A DNA stretch of 64,000 bases from Planomonospora sp. ID67723 (GCF_015711605.1 NZ_JABTEZ010000001.1:1330001-1394000); one strand, 5' to 3'. Shown: positions 17,510-27,714, counted from the stretch's first letter. Numbers and translations: made by a program. Notes: generated by a model from the letters alone, not told the origin.

Positions 17510-18274
17510 ATGACCGACGAGAGCACGACGGGGCGCACCGTGTCCCCGCAGTCCCCGCCGTCCCCGCGAGGCGGCCTGCTGACGGATGACCGGGGCAGGG
17601 CGGGGACTCCCGCCACGGCCTCCTCCGCAAGGGCGGGGTGGCTCGTTCCCGCCGCGCTGATCGTGCTCAGCGCCGTTCCCATGGTCGCCGGTGCCGTACG
17701 CATGACCGAGCTGACCGGCGGTGCGGCGATCACACCGGAGAACGCGCGGTTCTTCGCGGCGCCCCTTCCCGTGGTGCTGCACATCATCAGTGTCGTGCTG
17801 TACAGCGTCCTGGGCGCCTTCCAGTTCGCTGCCGGGTTCCGCCGCCGGAGGCCCGGCTGGCACCGCGCCTCCGGGCGGCTGCTGGTCCCGTGCGGACTCG
17901 TCGCGGCGTTCACGGGCCTGTGGATGACCCTGTTCTATCCCCGCATCGAGGGTGACGGCGATCTCCTCACCGCCTTCCGGCTCGTGTTCGGCACGGCCAT
18001 GGTCCTGTCCATCGCCCTCGGCCTCGCCGCGATCCGGCGACGGGACATCGCCCGGCACCGCGCCTGGATGATTCGCGGCTACGCGATCGGCATGGGCGCG
18101 GGCACGCAGGTGCTGACCCATGCGCCCTGGTTCATGATCGTCGGCACGCCCGGTGAGTTCCCCCGGGCGCTGCTCATGGGCGCCGGCTGGCTGATCAACC
18201 TCATCGTGGCGGAGTGGATCATCCGAAGGAGACCGGCCGGGGCGGTTCCGAGGACTGTCCGAGGGGTCGCGTGA
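17510..18274 (+). CDS. DUF2306 membrane protein
   Basis: About 254 residues with six hydrophobic segments after a Pro/Ser/Thr-rich N-terminus. Features typical of DUF2306 are visible: FFAAPLPVVLHIISVVLYSVLGAFQFAAGFRRRRPGWHRASGRLL and RRRDIARHRAWMIRGYAIGMGAGTQVLT, with conserved His and Arg residues near the membrane face. ATG 17510 is chosen; ATG 17474 would add 12 residues. The domain's function is not established. It is divergent from the quinone oxidoreductase gene. Confidence 0.8.
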   Translation: MTDESTTGRTVSPQSPPSPRGGLLTDDRGRAGTPATASSARAGWLVPAALIVLSAVPMVAGAVRMTELTGGAAITPENARFFAAPLPVVLHIISVVLYSVLGAFQFAAGFRRRRPGWHRASGRLLVPCGLVAAFTGLWMTLFYPRIEGDGDLLTAFRLVFGTAMVLSIALGLAAIRRRDIARHRAWMIRGYAIGMGAGTQVLTHAPWFMIVGTPGEFPRALLMGAGWLINLIVAEWIIRRRPAGAVPRTVRGVA

Positions 18275-18388
18275 CCGGCCGGACGGTCCGTCCGGCGAGC
18301 CCCGGGGCCAGCTCCTCGGCCGACTGCGGTGCGGCGTCAGCGGGTACGGCGAGCAGTACGGCCTTGGCCGTACCCCGCCGCCTCGGTG

Positions 18389-18410
18389 AGGCCGCCGTGT
18401 GCGGCGGCCT
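18389..18410. terminator. Hairpin between convergent DUF2306 and response-regulator genes
   Basis: AGGCCGCC at 18389 and GGCGGCCT ending at 18410 form an 8-bp stem with a 6-nt loop. A second perfect palindrome (GCCGGACGG-T-CCGTCCGGC) lies at 18278-18296, directly after the DUF2306 stop. Confidence 0.45.
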
Positions 18411-18501
18411 ACGGCAATGACGTACTGGCGGCGCAGGACCGCTTCCACCGGCGCCGAGGCGTCTCCGGCGGCTCAGCGGACGCCGACCCGCCGGAGACGT
18501 C

Positions 18502-19152
18502 CTAGACGCGGTTGGTCTCGTAGGCCCACATGGCGATCTCGACGCGGTTGCGGGCGCCGAGCTTGGCCATCAGGCTGGCGATGTGGGATTTGACGGTGCT
18601 GAGAGAGATGTGAAGCTCGTCGGCGATCTCGCTGTTGGTCCGTCCGCGTGCCACGGTGGCGAGGATCTGTTCCTCCCGGTCCGTGAGCGCCTCGACGGGT
18701 TGCCCCAGCGCTGAGGCGGGCCCGGTGCGGGCGAAGGCCCCGAGGAGCCGGGCGGTGATGCTCGGGGCGATGAGCGCGTCGCCGTCGGCGGCGGCGCGGA
18801 CGGCCTGGGAGAGCAGGTCGGCGCCGGCGTTCTTGAGCAGGAAACCCCGGGCGCCGGCCCTCAGGGCGGCGTAGACGTAGTCGTCGAGGTCGAAAGTGGT
18901 GATGACGACGACGGCGAGGGGATCGTCGACGGCCGGTCCGGCGAGGGCGCGGGTGGCCTCGATGCCGTCGATGCCGGGCATGCGGATGTCGAACAGGCAC
19001 ACGTCGGGACGCAGGCGACGGGCGAGCTCGACGGCCCGCCGCCCGTCGGCGGCCTCGCCGACGACCTCGATGCCCGGCTGGGCACCGAGGATCATCACGA
19101 GCCCGGTACGGACGATCTCCTGGTCGTCGGCGACGATCACCCGGATGCTCAC
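18502..19152 (-). CDS. NarL/LuxR-family response regulator
   Basis: 216 residues from GTG 19152, which overlaps the sensor kinase stop by 4 nt. The receiver domain has acidic pair D9-D10, phosphoacceptor D55 (CLFDIRMPG), T/S switch in VVVITTFD and the K in FLLKNAG. The C-terminal LuxR HTH is EALTDREEQILATVARGRTNSEIADELHISLSTVKSHIASLMAKL. It forms a two-component system with the overlapping kinase. Targets are not evident. Confidence 0.94.
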   Translation of the reverse strand: MSIRVIVADDQEIVRTGLVMILGAQPGIEVVGEAADGRRAVELARRLRPDVCLFDIRMPGIDGIEATRALAGPAVDDPLAVVVITTFDLDDYVYAALRAGARGFLLKNAGADLLSQAVRAAADGDALIAPSITARLLGAFARTGPASALGQPVEALTDREEQILATVARGRTNSEIADELHISLSTVKSHIASLMAKLGARNRVEIAMWAYETNRV

Positions 19153-20291
19153 GTCGCGGCCCCGGTCCGGGGCAGCACGGCGGTCACTGTCCAGCCTCGG
19201 TCGGGGCCGGGGCCGGCGACGCAGGTACCGCCGAGGAGATCGGCGCGTTCGATCATGCCGATGAGCCCGTATCCCGGCGACGCCGCCTGGCGGATGAGGC
19301 CGCTGTCGCCGTCGTCGCTCACGCGCAGGTGCACCGACGTGTCGTCGGCGGAGACGCGGACCTCGATGCGGGTGGCGTGACGCGCGTGCCGCCGGGCGTT
19401 GGTGATCGACTCCTGGGCGAGGCGGTAGATCGCGGCTCCGACCGACGGGGGGAGGTCGTCGAGGTCGCCCGAGATCTCCACGTCGACGGACGGACCGGAC
19501 TGGCCTCGGCTCGCGAGCTGTCCGAGATCGGTGATGCGCCGGCCGGGAGCCAGGTCCGCCGGCCGATTCTGGCGCAGGACGCGGACCATGGTGTTCATCT
19601 CGGCGAGGGCCCGTGCCGCCTCGGCCTCGATCACGTGGAGCGCCTCGGCCGCGGCGTCGGGGCGTGACGCCGCGGTGGCGAGACCCGCCTGTGCGCGGAT
19701 CGCCATCGCCGAGACGTGATGGGCGACGGTGTCGTGCAGGTCGCGGGCGAGCTGTTCGCGTTCGAGCAGCTTGACCTGGTCGAGCTCGCGCATCCTCGCC
19801 CCGGCCCGATACCGGAACGCCACGCCCAGGGCGACGGCCGAGAACACGACGGCGAACGAGGCGACCGCGTCGGCGGAGACGAGGCGGCCGGAGACGATCG
19901 ACAGGAAGACCGCGACGAGCATGACCGACAGACCGATCGCGGCCTCGCGTCCGGAACCCCAGCGGAACAACGAGTACACCAGGATCAGGAGGTACACCAT
20001 CGTGTACGTCTCCGGAGACTCGCCGCCCGTCACCAGCGGGGCCAGGCTCGTGGTGCCGAAGACGATCGCGACCACCAGCAGCGGCCTGGTCCGGCGCCAC
20101 AGCAACGTGGGCACCAGTCCGACGGTGACCGCCACGGAGACGACCCGCCATGGAAGATCCGGCCGCAGCACTCCTTCGAGCACGGCGATCGGCACGAGCG
20201 CTCCCACGAGCACCCAGTCCCGCCACACCCGCAGCGGAGGGTCGGGGGGACGTGGCTCGTTCCACAGGGAACGGATGAGGGGGTGCACCAC
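19149..20291 (-). CDS. NarL-type sensor histidine kinase
   Basis: About 380 residues from GTG 20291 (or GTG 20288); the long open frame further upstream is non-coding shadow of the amidase. Four to five membrane helices lie between residues 18 and 150 with no large extracellular domain, so it probably senses a membrane-associated signal. HisKA_3 dimerisation motif: REQLARDLHDTVAHHVSAM with the phosphorylated histidine. HATPase: AQESITNARRHA and the G-box SPGYGLIGMIERADLLGG. Its stop overlaps the regulator start. The divergent amidase starts 237 nt away. Confidence 0.92.
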   Translation of the reverse strand: MVHPLIRSLWNEPRPPDPPLRVWRDWVLVGALVPIAVLEGVLRPDLPWRVVSVAVTVGLVPTLLWRRTRPLLVVAIVFGTTSLAPLVTGGESPETYTMVYLLILVYSLFRWGSGREAAIGLSVMLVAVFLSIVSGRLVSADAVASFAVVFSAVALGVAFRYRAGARMRELDQVKLLEREQLARDLHDTVAHHVSAMAIRAQAGLATAASRPDAAAEALHVIEAEAARALAEMNTMVRVLRQNRPADLAPGRRITDLGQLASRGQSGPSVDVEISGDLDDLPPSVGAAIYRLAQESITNARRHARHATRIEVRVSADDTSVHLRVSDDGDSGLIRQAASPGYGLIGMIERADLLGGTCVAGPGPDRGWTVTAVLPRTGAAT

Positions 20292-20528
20292 GTCATGGTA
20301 CGAGAGCCCGCGCCCAGCCCGAAGTGCGAGGCGCGCATTTCCGGCGTCATGCTCACTGACGGCGGTGAGCGCCGCGGGATAAACCATTGGACGCGCTCTC
20401 CGCCGGGCGAGCATGATGCGCGGAGAAGGCCGTCCGGCGCGGAGGCCGCGGCCCCCGGTGCGGGGGGTTCCCCGGCGCCGGCGTCCCGCGAGACCAGGCC
20501 GGGTTCTCCGGCGGACGGGAAACGCGCC

Positions 20529-21953
20529 ATGAGACTTCACGAGTACGCGCAGTACGACGCCGTCGGGCTCCGCGAGCTGATCGGCAAGGGCGAGGTCACC
20601 GCAGCGGAGGTCGAGTCCACCGCGCGGCGGGCGCTCGAATGGGCCGACGCCAGGGTCAACGGCCTGACCGTGCCGGTGTTCGCGTCCGCGCTCGACCACG
20701 CCGCCGACGGCCCGTTCGGCGGGGTGCCCTTCCTGATCAAGGATCACGGCCCGGTCGCCGAGGGCGTGCCGTTCTCCGTCGGCAGCCGCGCCCTGCAGGG
20801 GATCGCGGCCCCGTACGACACCGACCTGATGAAGAGGTTCAGGGCCGCCGGACTGGCCACCCTGGGGGTGACCACGGTGCCGGAGATGGTGGTGGACTTC
20901 GTCACCGAGTCGGCCAGGTACGGCATCACCCGGAACCCGTGGGACCTGGAGCGCACGCCGGGCGGGTCCAGCGGCGGGGCGGCGGCGTTGGTGGCGGCCG
21001 GTGCCGTACCGCTCGCCCACGCGAGCGACGGCGCGGGCTCGATCCGCATCCCGGCCTCCTGCTGCGGCCTGGTGGGCCTCAAACCGAGCCGGGGGCGCGT
21101 CACCAGCGGCCCGGACATGGGCGAGCCGATGTTCGGGATGGCCTACGAGTTCGGTCTGACCAGGACGGTCCGGGACACCGCCCATCTGCTCGACGCCGTG
21201 CACGGGCCGGGCGTGGGCGACAAGTACACCGCGCCGCCGCCGCTGCGGCCGTACGTCTCGGAGCCCGGAGCGGACCCCGGCAGGCTGCGGGTCGCGGTGA
21301 CCACCGCCTCGTGGTCGGGCTCGCCGGTGGATCCGGAGGTGGCCGCCGCGACGACCGCCGTCGCGGCCGTGCTGGAGGGGATGGGGCACCAGGTCTCCGA
21401 GGGGAGCCCGGCGGTCGACTGGCCGGCCACGGTGCGGGCCATGGCGGCCCAGCGGGTCGCGATCGCCTCCACGATGCTGCTGGCTCCGAGGGAGCCGGAC
21501 CCGGCCATGCTGGAGATCCCGACCCGGCACCTGCTCCAGGCCGCGAGGGAGACCGGCGCGCTCGACCTGATCGTCGGCTTCCACGCCCAGAACCAGGTCA
21601 CGCGCTCGGTGGGCGCGTTCTTCACCGGGCACGACCTGCTCGTCACGCCTACGCTGGCGCAGCTGCCGGTGCCGCACGGGACGTTCCGGTACGAGGAGGA
21701 GAACCACCCCGCGCTGGACGAGCGGCTGGCGAAGATCTTCGACTACGGGCCGTTCACGATGGCGTTCAACGTCTCGGGGCACCCGGCGATCAGCCTGCCG
21801 CTGGGGTGGAGCGGGAACGGGCTGCCGATCGGGGTGCAGCTGGTGGCCGCCTACGGACGGGAGGACCTGCTCCTGCGGGTCGCAGCCCGGCTGGAGGAGG
21901 CCATGCCGTGGCGGGACAGGGTCCCCGGGGTCTCCCTCCTGCACGTGAGATGA
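20529..21953 (+). CDS. Amidase-signature enzyme
   Basis: Hydrolyses amide bonds with a Ser-cisSer-Lys triad. 474 residues, normal length. Catalytic residues are visible: K71 in FLIKDHG, cis-S147 in [12 protein letters not shown] and nucleophile S171 in [11 protein letters not shown]. The C-terminus ([44 protein letters not shown]) is complete. It is not part of a gatCAB set, so it is a stand-alone amidase (6-aminohexanoate-dimer-hydrolase-like by general appearance). ATG at 20529. Confidence 0.9.
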   Translation: MRLHEYAQYDAVGLRELIGKGEVTAAEVESTARRALEWADARVNGLTVPVFASALDHAADGPFGGVPFLIKDHGPVAEGVPFSVGSRALQGIAAPYDTDLMKRFRAAGLATLGVTTVPEMVVDFVTESARYGITRNPWDLERTPGGSSGGAAALVAAGAVPLAHASDGAGSIRIPASCCGLVGLKPSRGRVTSGPDMGEPMFGMAYEFGLTRTVRDTAHLLDAVHGPGVGDKYTAPPPLRPYVSEPGADPGRLRVAVTTASWSGSPVDPEVAAATTAVAAVLEGMGHQVSEGSPAVDWPATVRAMAAQRVAIASTMLLAPREPDPAMLEIPTRHLLQAARETGALDLIVGFHAQNQVTRSVGAFFTGHDLLVTPTLAQLPVPHGTFRYEEENHPALDERLAKIFDYGPFTMAFNVSGHPAISLPLGWSGNGLPIGVQLVAAYGREDLLLRVAARLEEAMPWRDRVPGVSLLHVR

Positions 21954-22065
21954 AGCCCGCCGGGTTCCCGCCGCGACGCGGCGGCCGAGAGGATCCCGCC
22001 GGAGGGCGCCGCCTGATCCGGAGCGGACGAGTTCCCCGGGTCCCGCCCTGCGGGATGCTGGAGGC

Positions 22066-22755
22066 ATGAGAGCAGAAGATCGTTTGTCCGGCGGGACGCC
22101 CGGCGTCGACGTGCCCGACCGGCGGGGCCGTACCGGGCTGGACCGGGTGGGACTGGACCTGACCGGCAACCCCCGGGTGAGGGTGCGGGAGGTGGAGCTC
22201 CTGTCGTCGAGCTGGTACGTGCTTCGCAAGACGAGGTTCGACTACCGGCGCTCGGACGGCAGCTGGAGCGTCGAGGAGCGCGAGACCTACGACCGGGGCA
22301 ACGGCGCCACGGTCCTGCTCTACGACGCCGAGCGGGAGACCGTGCTGCTGACCCGGCAGTTCCGCTACCCGGTCTACGTCAACGGGCATCCCGACGGCAT
22401 GCTGCTGGAGACCGCGGCGGGACTGCTGGACGACGACGACCCGGAGACCGCGATCCGGCGCGAGGCGGCCGAGGAGACGGGATACGACATCGGTGAGGTC
22501 CAGCACGTCTTCGACGTCTACATGAGCCCCGGCTCGATCACCGAGCGCGTGCACTTCTTCGCGGCGCCGTACGACGCGGACTCCAGGACCTCCCGGGGCG
22601 GCGGGGTGGCCGGTGAGGGCGAGGACATCGAGGTGGTGGAGCTGCCGTTCGCGAAGGCGCTGGAGATGATCGGGACCGGGGAGATCGCCGATGGGAAGAC
22701 CATCATGCTGCTGCAGTGGGCGGCGCTGTCCGGTCCGTTCGCCCGTCTTACCTGA
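22066..22755 (+). CDS. Nudix hydrolase, NudK-like
   Basis: 229 residues from ATG 22066. The Nudix box G-x5-E-x7-REUxEExGU is intact, running from the GLLDDDD segment through [12 protein letters not shown]. The segment before it ([27 protein letters not shown].. type) and the later [22 protein letters not shown] resemble GDP-mannose/ADP-sugar pyrophosphatases such as NudK. These clear or recycle nucleotide sugars. It follows the amidase by 112 nt in the same direction. Confidence 0.87.
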   Translation: MRAEDRLSGGTPGVDVPDRRGRTGLDRVGLDLTGNPRVRVREVELLSSSWYVLRKTRFDYRRSDGSWSVEERETYDRGNGATVLLYDAERETVLLTRQFRYPVYVNGHPDGMLLETAAGLLDDDDPETAIRREAAEETGYDIGEVQHVFDVYMSPGSITERVHFFAAPYDADSRTSRGGGVAGEGEDIEVVELPFAKALEMIGTGEIADGKTIMLLQWAALSGPFARLT

Positions 22756-23075
22756 AATGGCGGCCGACGTCTCGTCCCCGGCCGCGCAGGCGGTGGACGG
22801 GCTTTATTGCGGGACTGACAAGCGGCCTCCGATAAAAAGGGTTTCCCGATGCCGGGCCCACTCTCCCGATGCGTTCATCCGCTGCCGGGGCGGCGGCCGG
22901 AGGTCCTCCACGACGTCGTCGGCCTGCCTGATCCTGGTATCGGGAACGGTCCAAGAATGGTCGGCGGGCAACGAGAACGGTTATTAATCCCGACTTAACA
23001 TCGGACTTTCGATGTTGTCAAAATGTCATTCACATTCACCTTCGGCGGCGTCACGGGTTTCTTTACCATGGCCGC
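22756..23075. other. Intergenic region before the LysR gene
   Basis: 320 nt with no supportable gene. GC drops after 22830. The part next to the LysR start holds the inverted repeat annotated separately at 22997-23016 and an AT-richer stretch, ATTCACATTCACC, at about 23029. Nothing else was recognised. Confidence 0.5.
22997..23016. promoter_or_regulatory. Inverted repeat upstream of LysR gene
   Basis: AACATCG (22997) and CGATGTT (23010) are perfect complements separated by 6 nt, 60 nt before the LysR start. Its size and position suit an autoregulatory LysR-type site, although the strict T-N11-A form was not verified. Confidence 0.4.
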
Positions 23076-24059
23076 ATGGACTTGGAAGTGCGCCATCTTC
23101 GGGTCGTCCATGCCATCGCCGGGCATGGCAGCATCTCCAAGGCGGCCTCCTCGCTCGGGCTGTCCCAGCCGTCCCTGGCCGGGCAGCTCCAGCGGATCGA
23201 GCGCATGCTCGGAGGACGCCTCTTCGAGCGGGTCCCCGAGGGGAGCCGCCCCACGCCGCTGGGTGAGTGGATCATCGAGCGTTCGAGCTCGATGCTCCAC
23301 GCCTTCGACACCCTGCAACGCGACGCCCGCCACTACGTCGAGAGGGGTGCCGGAAACCCGGTGATCCGGGTGGGGTGCGCGGACACGGCGCTGGCCGGTC
23401 ACGTCAGCACCTGCATGTACGACCTGTTCCCCGAGGGGAACTTCACCATCCGCACCGAGGAGTGCCTCGACACCCTGCCCGCGCTCCTGGAGGCCGGGCG
23501 GCTGGAGCTGGCCGTGCTGGCCGACTACCCCGGTCACGAGCTGGTCTCGTCTCCGGACGTGGTGTACGAGGCGTCCACCGTCGAGCCCCTCTTCGTCGGC
23601 CTCGCGGCCTCGCATCCGCTGGCCGGGCGGGAGGAGATCGACCTGGCGGACCTGGCGGAGGAGAGCTGGGCGATGCAGCCGAACGCCGAGATCGGGTACC
23701 GCGAGCACTTCTGGGCGGTCTGCCACCGGTACGGCTTCACCCCGCGCCTGTCCTTCTCCGTCAACGGCCCTCTCGCCCGAGACCTGATCAAGGCCGGCAA
23801 GTGCGTGGGGTTGTTCCTGCCCACCTCCAGGGAGCAGCCGGGCATCGTCATCCGGCCGCTGGCGGGCTCTCCGCTGCTGATGCGCAACGTCCTCGGCTGG
23901 ACCCCGTACGGCCTGCCGGCCGGGACCGTGGTCTCGCTGGTGAGCGCGGTGATGCGCACCTACTGGAGCGAGGCCGCGAAGGTCCCCCGGTACGCGGAGT
24001 GGCTCGAACGGCGCATCTCGGCGGAGGACCCCTTCGCCTGCGCGGTGGGAGGCCCATAG
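23076..24059 (+). CDS. LysR-family transcriptional regulator
   Basis: 327 residues. N-terminal winged helix with the family pattern HLRVVHAIAGHGSISKAASSLGLSQPSLAGQLQRIERMLGGRLFER. The effector domain starts near residue 90 (NPVIRVGCADTAL...) and continues with typical VEPLFVGLAASHPLAGREEIDLADLAEESW. LysR proteins usually sit next to and divergent from a target, but here the neighbours are on the same strand: Nudix upstream and the secreted metallopeptidase 129 nt downstream. The latter is a possible target. Confidence 0.9.
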   Translation: MDLEVRHLRVVHAIAGHGSISKAASSLGLSQPSLAGQLQRIERMLGGRLFERVPEGSRPTPLGEWIIERSSSMLHAFDTLQRDARHYVERGAGNPVIRVGCADTALAGHVSTCMYDLFPEGNFTIRTEECLDTLPALLEAGRLELAVLADYPGHELVSSPDVVYEASTVEPLFVGLAASHPLAGREEIDLADLAEESWAMQPNAEIGYREHFWAVCHRYGFTPRLSFSVNGPLARDLIKAGKCVGLFLPTSREQPGIVIRPLAGSPLLMRNVLGWTPYGLPAGTVVSLVSAVMRTYWSEAAKVPRYAEWLERRISAEDPFACAVGGP

Positions 24060-24188
24060 GCCGAACCTATGGAGGTCTGGGGGGTTCTGTGTCAGGTGCT
24101 GTCGATGTCACCTTGGACACGCCCTGGCCGGCCACGGCTCCTCCGTCCCCGACACCCCCCAGGGGACGCGTGAAAGGAGTCATCCAGA

Positions 24189-27100
24189 GTGAAGACCAAG
24201 GTCAAGTTGGGGGCTGCGGCGGTACTGGCCCTCGCAGCCCTGACCACGCCCATGCTCGTGGGCACGGCGGGCGCCGCCGGAACATCCGTCGCGCCCGGCC
24301 CGGACGCGACGGATCCGGTGCCGCTCAGCGACGTGCAGGAGACCAGGGAGGCCTTCGCGCCGCCGGACCCCGAGGAGCGCAGGCGCGCGATCGCCAGCGC
24401 CGACAAGGCACTGGCGGCGCAGTCCGCCACGCTGCGCAGGGCACCCGAGGACAGGTTCGAGCGGGTGCGCACCACCGCGGGCACGCGCGGGGTGCAGTAC
24501 ATCCACTACAAGCGGGTCTACGACGGCCTGCCGGTCTACGGCGGCGACGTGGTCGTCGTGACGGACCAGAGCGGCGAGACGGTGGAGAGCCTCGCCTCGG
24601 GCCAGCGTGCCGAGATCACCGTGGACACCCGGCCCGCGGTGAGCGCCAGGACCGCCACCGCCACCGCGCGCGGCGAGCTCAGAAGTGTCGAGACCGCCGC
24701 CAAACCGGTCCTCGTCGTGCACGCGGCCGCGGCCGAGCCCCGGCTCGCCTGGGAGGTGCTGGTCACCGGTCAGGGCGAAGAGGCCCCGAGCGTGCTGCAC
24801 GTCTACGTGGACGCGAAGACCGGCGCGGTCATCGACAAGGTGGACGAGGTCAAGGCCGGCACCGGCAACGGCCACTACAACGGCAACGTGACCTTCACCA
24901 CCTCCGGCTCCGGCAGCTCCTACTCCATGACGGACACCACCCGTCCGGGCCTGCGCTGCGGCGGCCAGAACGGCTCGGCCTACACCGGCACCGACGACAA
25001 CTGGGGCAACGGCTCGGGCACGGACCTGGAGACCGCCTGCGTCGACGCGATGTACGCGGCGCAGAAGGAATGGGACATGTTGCGCCAGTGGTTCGGACGC
25101 AACGGGTTCAACGGCAGCGGCGGCGCCTTCCCCGCGCGGGTCGGGCTCAACCAGGTCAACGCCTTCTGGAACGGCTCCTACACCAACTACGGCCACAACC
25201 AGGCCAACACCAAACAGGCCACCCCGATCGACGTGGTCGCCCACGAGTACGGCCACGCGGTCTTCCAGCACTCCGGCAGCGGCGGCGCGGGCAGCGGCAA
25301 CGAGACCGGCGGCCTGAACGAGTCCACCGGCGACATCCTGGGCGCGCTGACCGAGCACTACGTCAACGGCAGGGACGTGCCGGACTACCTGGTCGGTGAG
25401 GAGGTCAACCTGGTCGGGCAGGGACCGATCCGCAACATGTACAACCCGGGCGCGCTCGGCGACCCCAACTGCTACAGCTCCTCGATCCCCAACACCGAGG
25501 TGCACGCCGCGGCCGGCCCGCAGAACCACTGGTTCTACCTGCTGGCCGAGGGCACCAACCCGCCCGGCAAGCCCGCCAGCACCGTCTGCTCCGGCCCGTC
25601 GACGCTGACCGGCATCGGCATCCAGAAGGCCGGGCAGATCTTCATGGGCGGCCTGAACACCAAGACCATCCCCTGGAACCACGCCAAGGCGCGGGTGGCC
25701 ACGCTGAACGCCGCCAAGACGCTGTTCCCGGGCAGCTGCACGGAGTTCAACGCCACCAAGGCGGCCTGGAGCGCGATCAACGTCCCGGCGCAGAGCGGCG
25801 AGCCGACCTGCCAGCCCACCGGCAACGACTTCTCGGTCTCGGTCGCCCCGTCCTCCGGGAGCGTCGAGCCGGGCGGCTCGGCCACGGCCACGCTCTCCAG
25901 CGCGGTCGTCTCGGGCAACGCGGAGACTCTGACTCTGTCGGCGACCGGGGCGCCCGCGGGCACCCAGGTGAGCTTCAGCCCCACCTCCATCACGGCGGGC
26001 CAGAGCTCCACGGTGACGATCAGCACATCGGCGAGCACCCCGGAGGGAACCTCGCAGATCGCCCTGAAGGCCACGAGCCCCTCCACGAGCAAGACCGCGA
26101 CCTTCGCCCTGACCGTCGGTGACGACGGCGGGCCCGGCCCGGTCGATCCGCCGGACATCAGCATCGACAACGTCAGGGCGCACCTGCAGCAGTTCCAGAC
26201 GATCGCCACCAACAACGGCGGCAACCGCAGGTCCACCGGAGCGGGCTACACCGCGTCGGTCTCCTACATCGAGCAGAAGCTCACCGCCGCCGGCTACACC
26301 GTGCGCAGGCAGCCCTGCACCTCGGGCTGCACCAGCGGGTCCGGGCCCAACCTGATCGCGGACTGGCCCGGCGGTGACGAGAACCAGGTCATCATGGCAG
26401 GCGCCCACCTGGACAGCGTCTCGGCCGGCCCCGGCATCAACGACAACGCCTCGGGCTCGTCGGCCCTGCTGGAGGTCGCGCTGACCCTGGCGGAGAAGAA
26501 GCCGGAGATGGCCAAGCACGTGCGGTTCGGCTGGTGGACCGACGAGGAGCAGGGCCTCAACGGCTCCGAGTTCTACGTCAACTCGCTCAGCGCCGCCGAT
26601 CGGAGCAAGATCAAGTTCTACCACAACTACGACATGGTGGGCTCGACCAACGGCGGCTACTTCATCAACAACATCAACACCGAGGCCGCGCGCTACCTCA
26701 AGGAGTTCTACGACGGGCTGAACCTCCGGCCCGAGGAGAACACCGAGGGCGCCAACCGCTCCGACGACGCGTCCTTCCGCAACGCGGGCATCGCCACCTC
26801 CGGTGTGGCCGCCGGCGCCAGCGCCACCAAGACCTCGGCGCAGGCGTCCAAGTGGGGTGGTACGGCAGGGCAGTCGTACGACCCCTGCTACCACCGGTCC
26901 TGCGACACCATCAGCAACATCAGCACCACGGTCCTGGACCGGGCCTCCGACGCCGCGGCGTACGGGATCTGGAAGCTGGCCGTGGGCGACGGCGGCGGTG
27001 AGGAGGACGACTTCTCCGTCTCGGTGAACCCGTCCTCGGGCACCGTCCAGGCGGGCGGCTCGCTCACCGCGACGCTGGCCACCGCGGTCACCCGCGGGGC

Positions 27101-27659
27101 GGTCCAGGACGTCGCGCTCACCGCCTCCGGCGCCCCGGCCGGGGTCACGGTGGCCTTCGACCCGGCGACGGTCAAGGCGGGCGAGAGCTCCTCGGTGCGG
27201 ATCACGACCTCCGCGAGCACCCCGGCGGGCGCCTACCCGATCACCCTCACGGGGACCGGCGCCTCGGCCAGCCACTCCGTCGTCTACACCCTGACGGTCG
27301 GCGGGACCGGTGACGGCCGGGTCTTCACCAACGACACGCCCTTCGACATCCTGGACGGCTACCAGGACGAGACCAGCATCCCGGTCGCCCTCTCCGGCTC
27401 CCCGAACTCGACGTTCGAGGTCACGGCGGACATCAGGCACACCTGCTCGCAGGACCTGCGCCTGACCCTGGTCCAGCCGAACGGGACGACGCGGGTGCTG
27501 AAGTACGAGTCGTACAGCAGCTGCACGCCGTACAACGGGCCGGTGAAGTTCACGGTGAACAACACCGCCAGCCTCGGCAACGGCACGTGGACGCTGCGCG
27601 TCGGCGACTACTTCCGCGGTGACACCGGCACCTTCAACGGCTGGAAGATCGCTTTCTAG
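24189..27659 (+). CDS. Secreted two-protease polypeptide: M4 thermolysin-like plus M28 peptidase plus P-domain
   Basis: 1156 residues, GTG start. Order: signal peptide 1-30; FTP/PepSY propeptide about 60-215 (GVQYIHYKRVYDGLPVYGGDVVVV); M4 catalytic domain about 220-540 with HEYGH (H352, E353, H356), third zinc ligand E378 in GGLNES and the C-terminal helical half; an Ig-like domain about 545-650 (NDFSVSVAPSSGSVEPGGS); M28 domain about 660-930 with AGAHLDSV (H740, D742), GINDNASG and TDEEQGLNGSEF; a second Ig-like domain about 940-1035 very like the first; and a P-domain to the end (FTNDTPFDILDGYQDETSIPV). An endopeptidase and an exopeptidase fused this way could degrade extracellular protein to amino acids. 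A strong hairpin follows. Confidence 0.92.
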   Translation: MKTKVKLGAAAVLALAALTTPMLVGTAGAAGTSVAPGPDATDPVPLSDVQETREAFAPPDPEERRRAIASADKALAAQSATLRRAPEDRFERVRTTAGTRGVQYIHYKRVYDGLPVYGGDVVVVTDQSGETVESLASGQRAEITVDTRPAVSARTATATARGELRSVETAAKPVLVVHAAAAEPRLAWEVLVTGQGEEAPSVLHVYVDAKTGAVIDKVDEVKAGTGNGHYNGNVTFTTSGSGSSYSMTDTTRPGLRCGGQNGSAYTGTDDNWGNGSGTDLETACVDAMYAAQKEWDMLRQWFGRNGFNGSGGAFPARVGLNQVNAFWNGSYTNYGHNQANTKQATPIDVVAHEYGHAVFQHSGSGGAGSGNETGGLNESTGDILGALTEHYVNGRDVPDYLVGEEVNLVGQGPIRNMYNPGALGDPNCYSSSIPNTEVHAAAGPQNHWFYLLAEGTNPPGKPASTVCSGPSTLTGIGIQKAGQIFMGGLNTKTIPWNHAKARVATLNAAKTLFPGSCTEFNATKAAWSAINVPAQSGEPTCQPTGNDFSVSVAPSSGSVEPGGSATATLSSAVVSGNAETLTLSATGAPAGTQVSFSPTSITAGQSSTVTISTSASTPEGTSQIALKATSPSTSKTATFALTVGDDGGPGPVDPPDISIDNVRAHLQQFQTIATNNGGNRRSTGAGYTASVSYIEQKLTAAGYTVRRQPCTSGCTSGSGPNLIADWPGGDENQVIMAGAHLDSVSAGPGINDNASGSSALLEVALTLAEKKPEMAKHVRFGWWTDEEQGLNGSEFYVNSLSAADRSKIKFYHNYDMVGSTNGGYFINNINTEAARYLKEFYDGLNLRPEENTEGANRSDDASFRNAGIATSGVAAGASATKTSAQASKWGGTAGQSYDPCYHRSCDTISNISTTVLDRASDAAAYGIWKLAVGDGGGEEDDFSVSVNPSSGTVQAGGSLTATLATAVTRGAVQDVALTASGAPAGVTVAFDPATVKAGESSSVRITTSASTPAGAYPITLTGTGASASHSVVYTLTVGGTGDGRVFTNDTPFDILDGYQDETSIPVALSGSPNSTFEVTADIRHTCSQDLRLTLVQPNGTTRVLKYESYSSCTPYNGPVKFTVNNTASLGNGTWTLRVGDYFRGDTGTFNGWKIAF

Positions 27660-27714
27660 CGGCCTTCCCCGGTCGCGACGGCCAGGGCTGACAGGCCCGG
27701 GCCGGGAGGAACGG

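Noticed and set aside
20292-22229. Upstream extension of the sensor kinase frame to over 1000 residues
   Set aside because: The extension lies antisense to the amidase and contains no kinase-related sequence; a GTG start at 20291 gives a normal kinase.
24180-27440. Very long minus-strand open frame opposite the M4/M28 gene
   Set aside because: Composition is Gly/Arg/Val/Ala-rich with no motifs, while the + frame shows complete catalytic domains. The same reasoning rejects antisense frames at 29497-31749 and 44712-47507.
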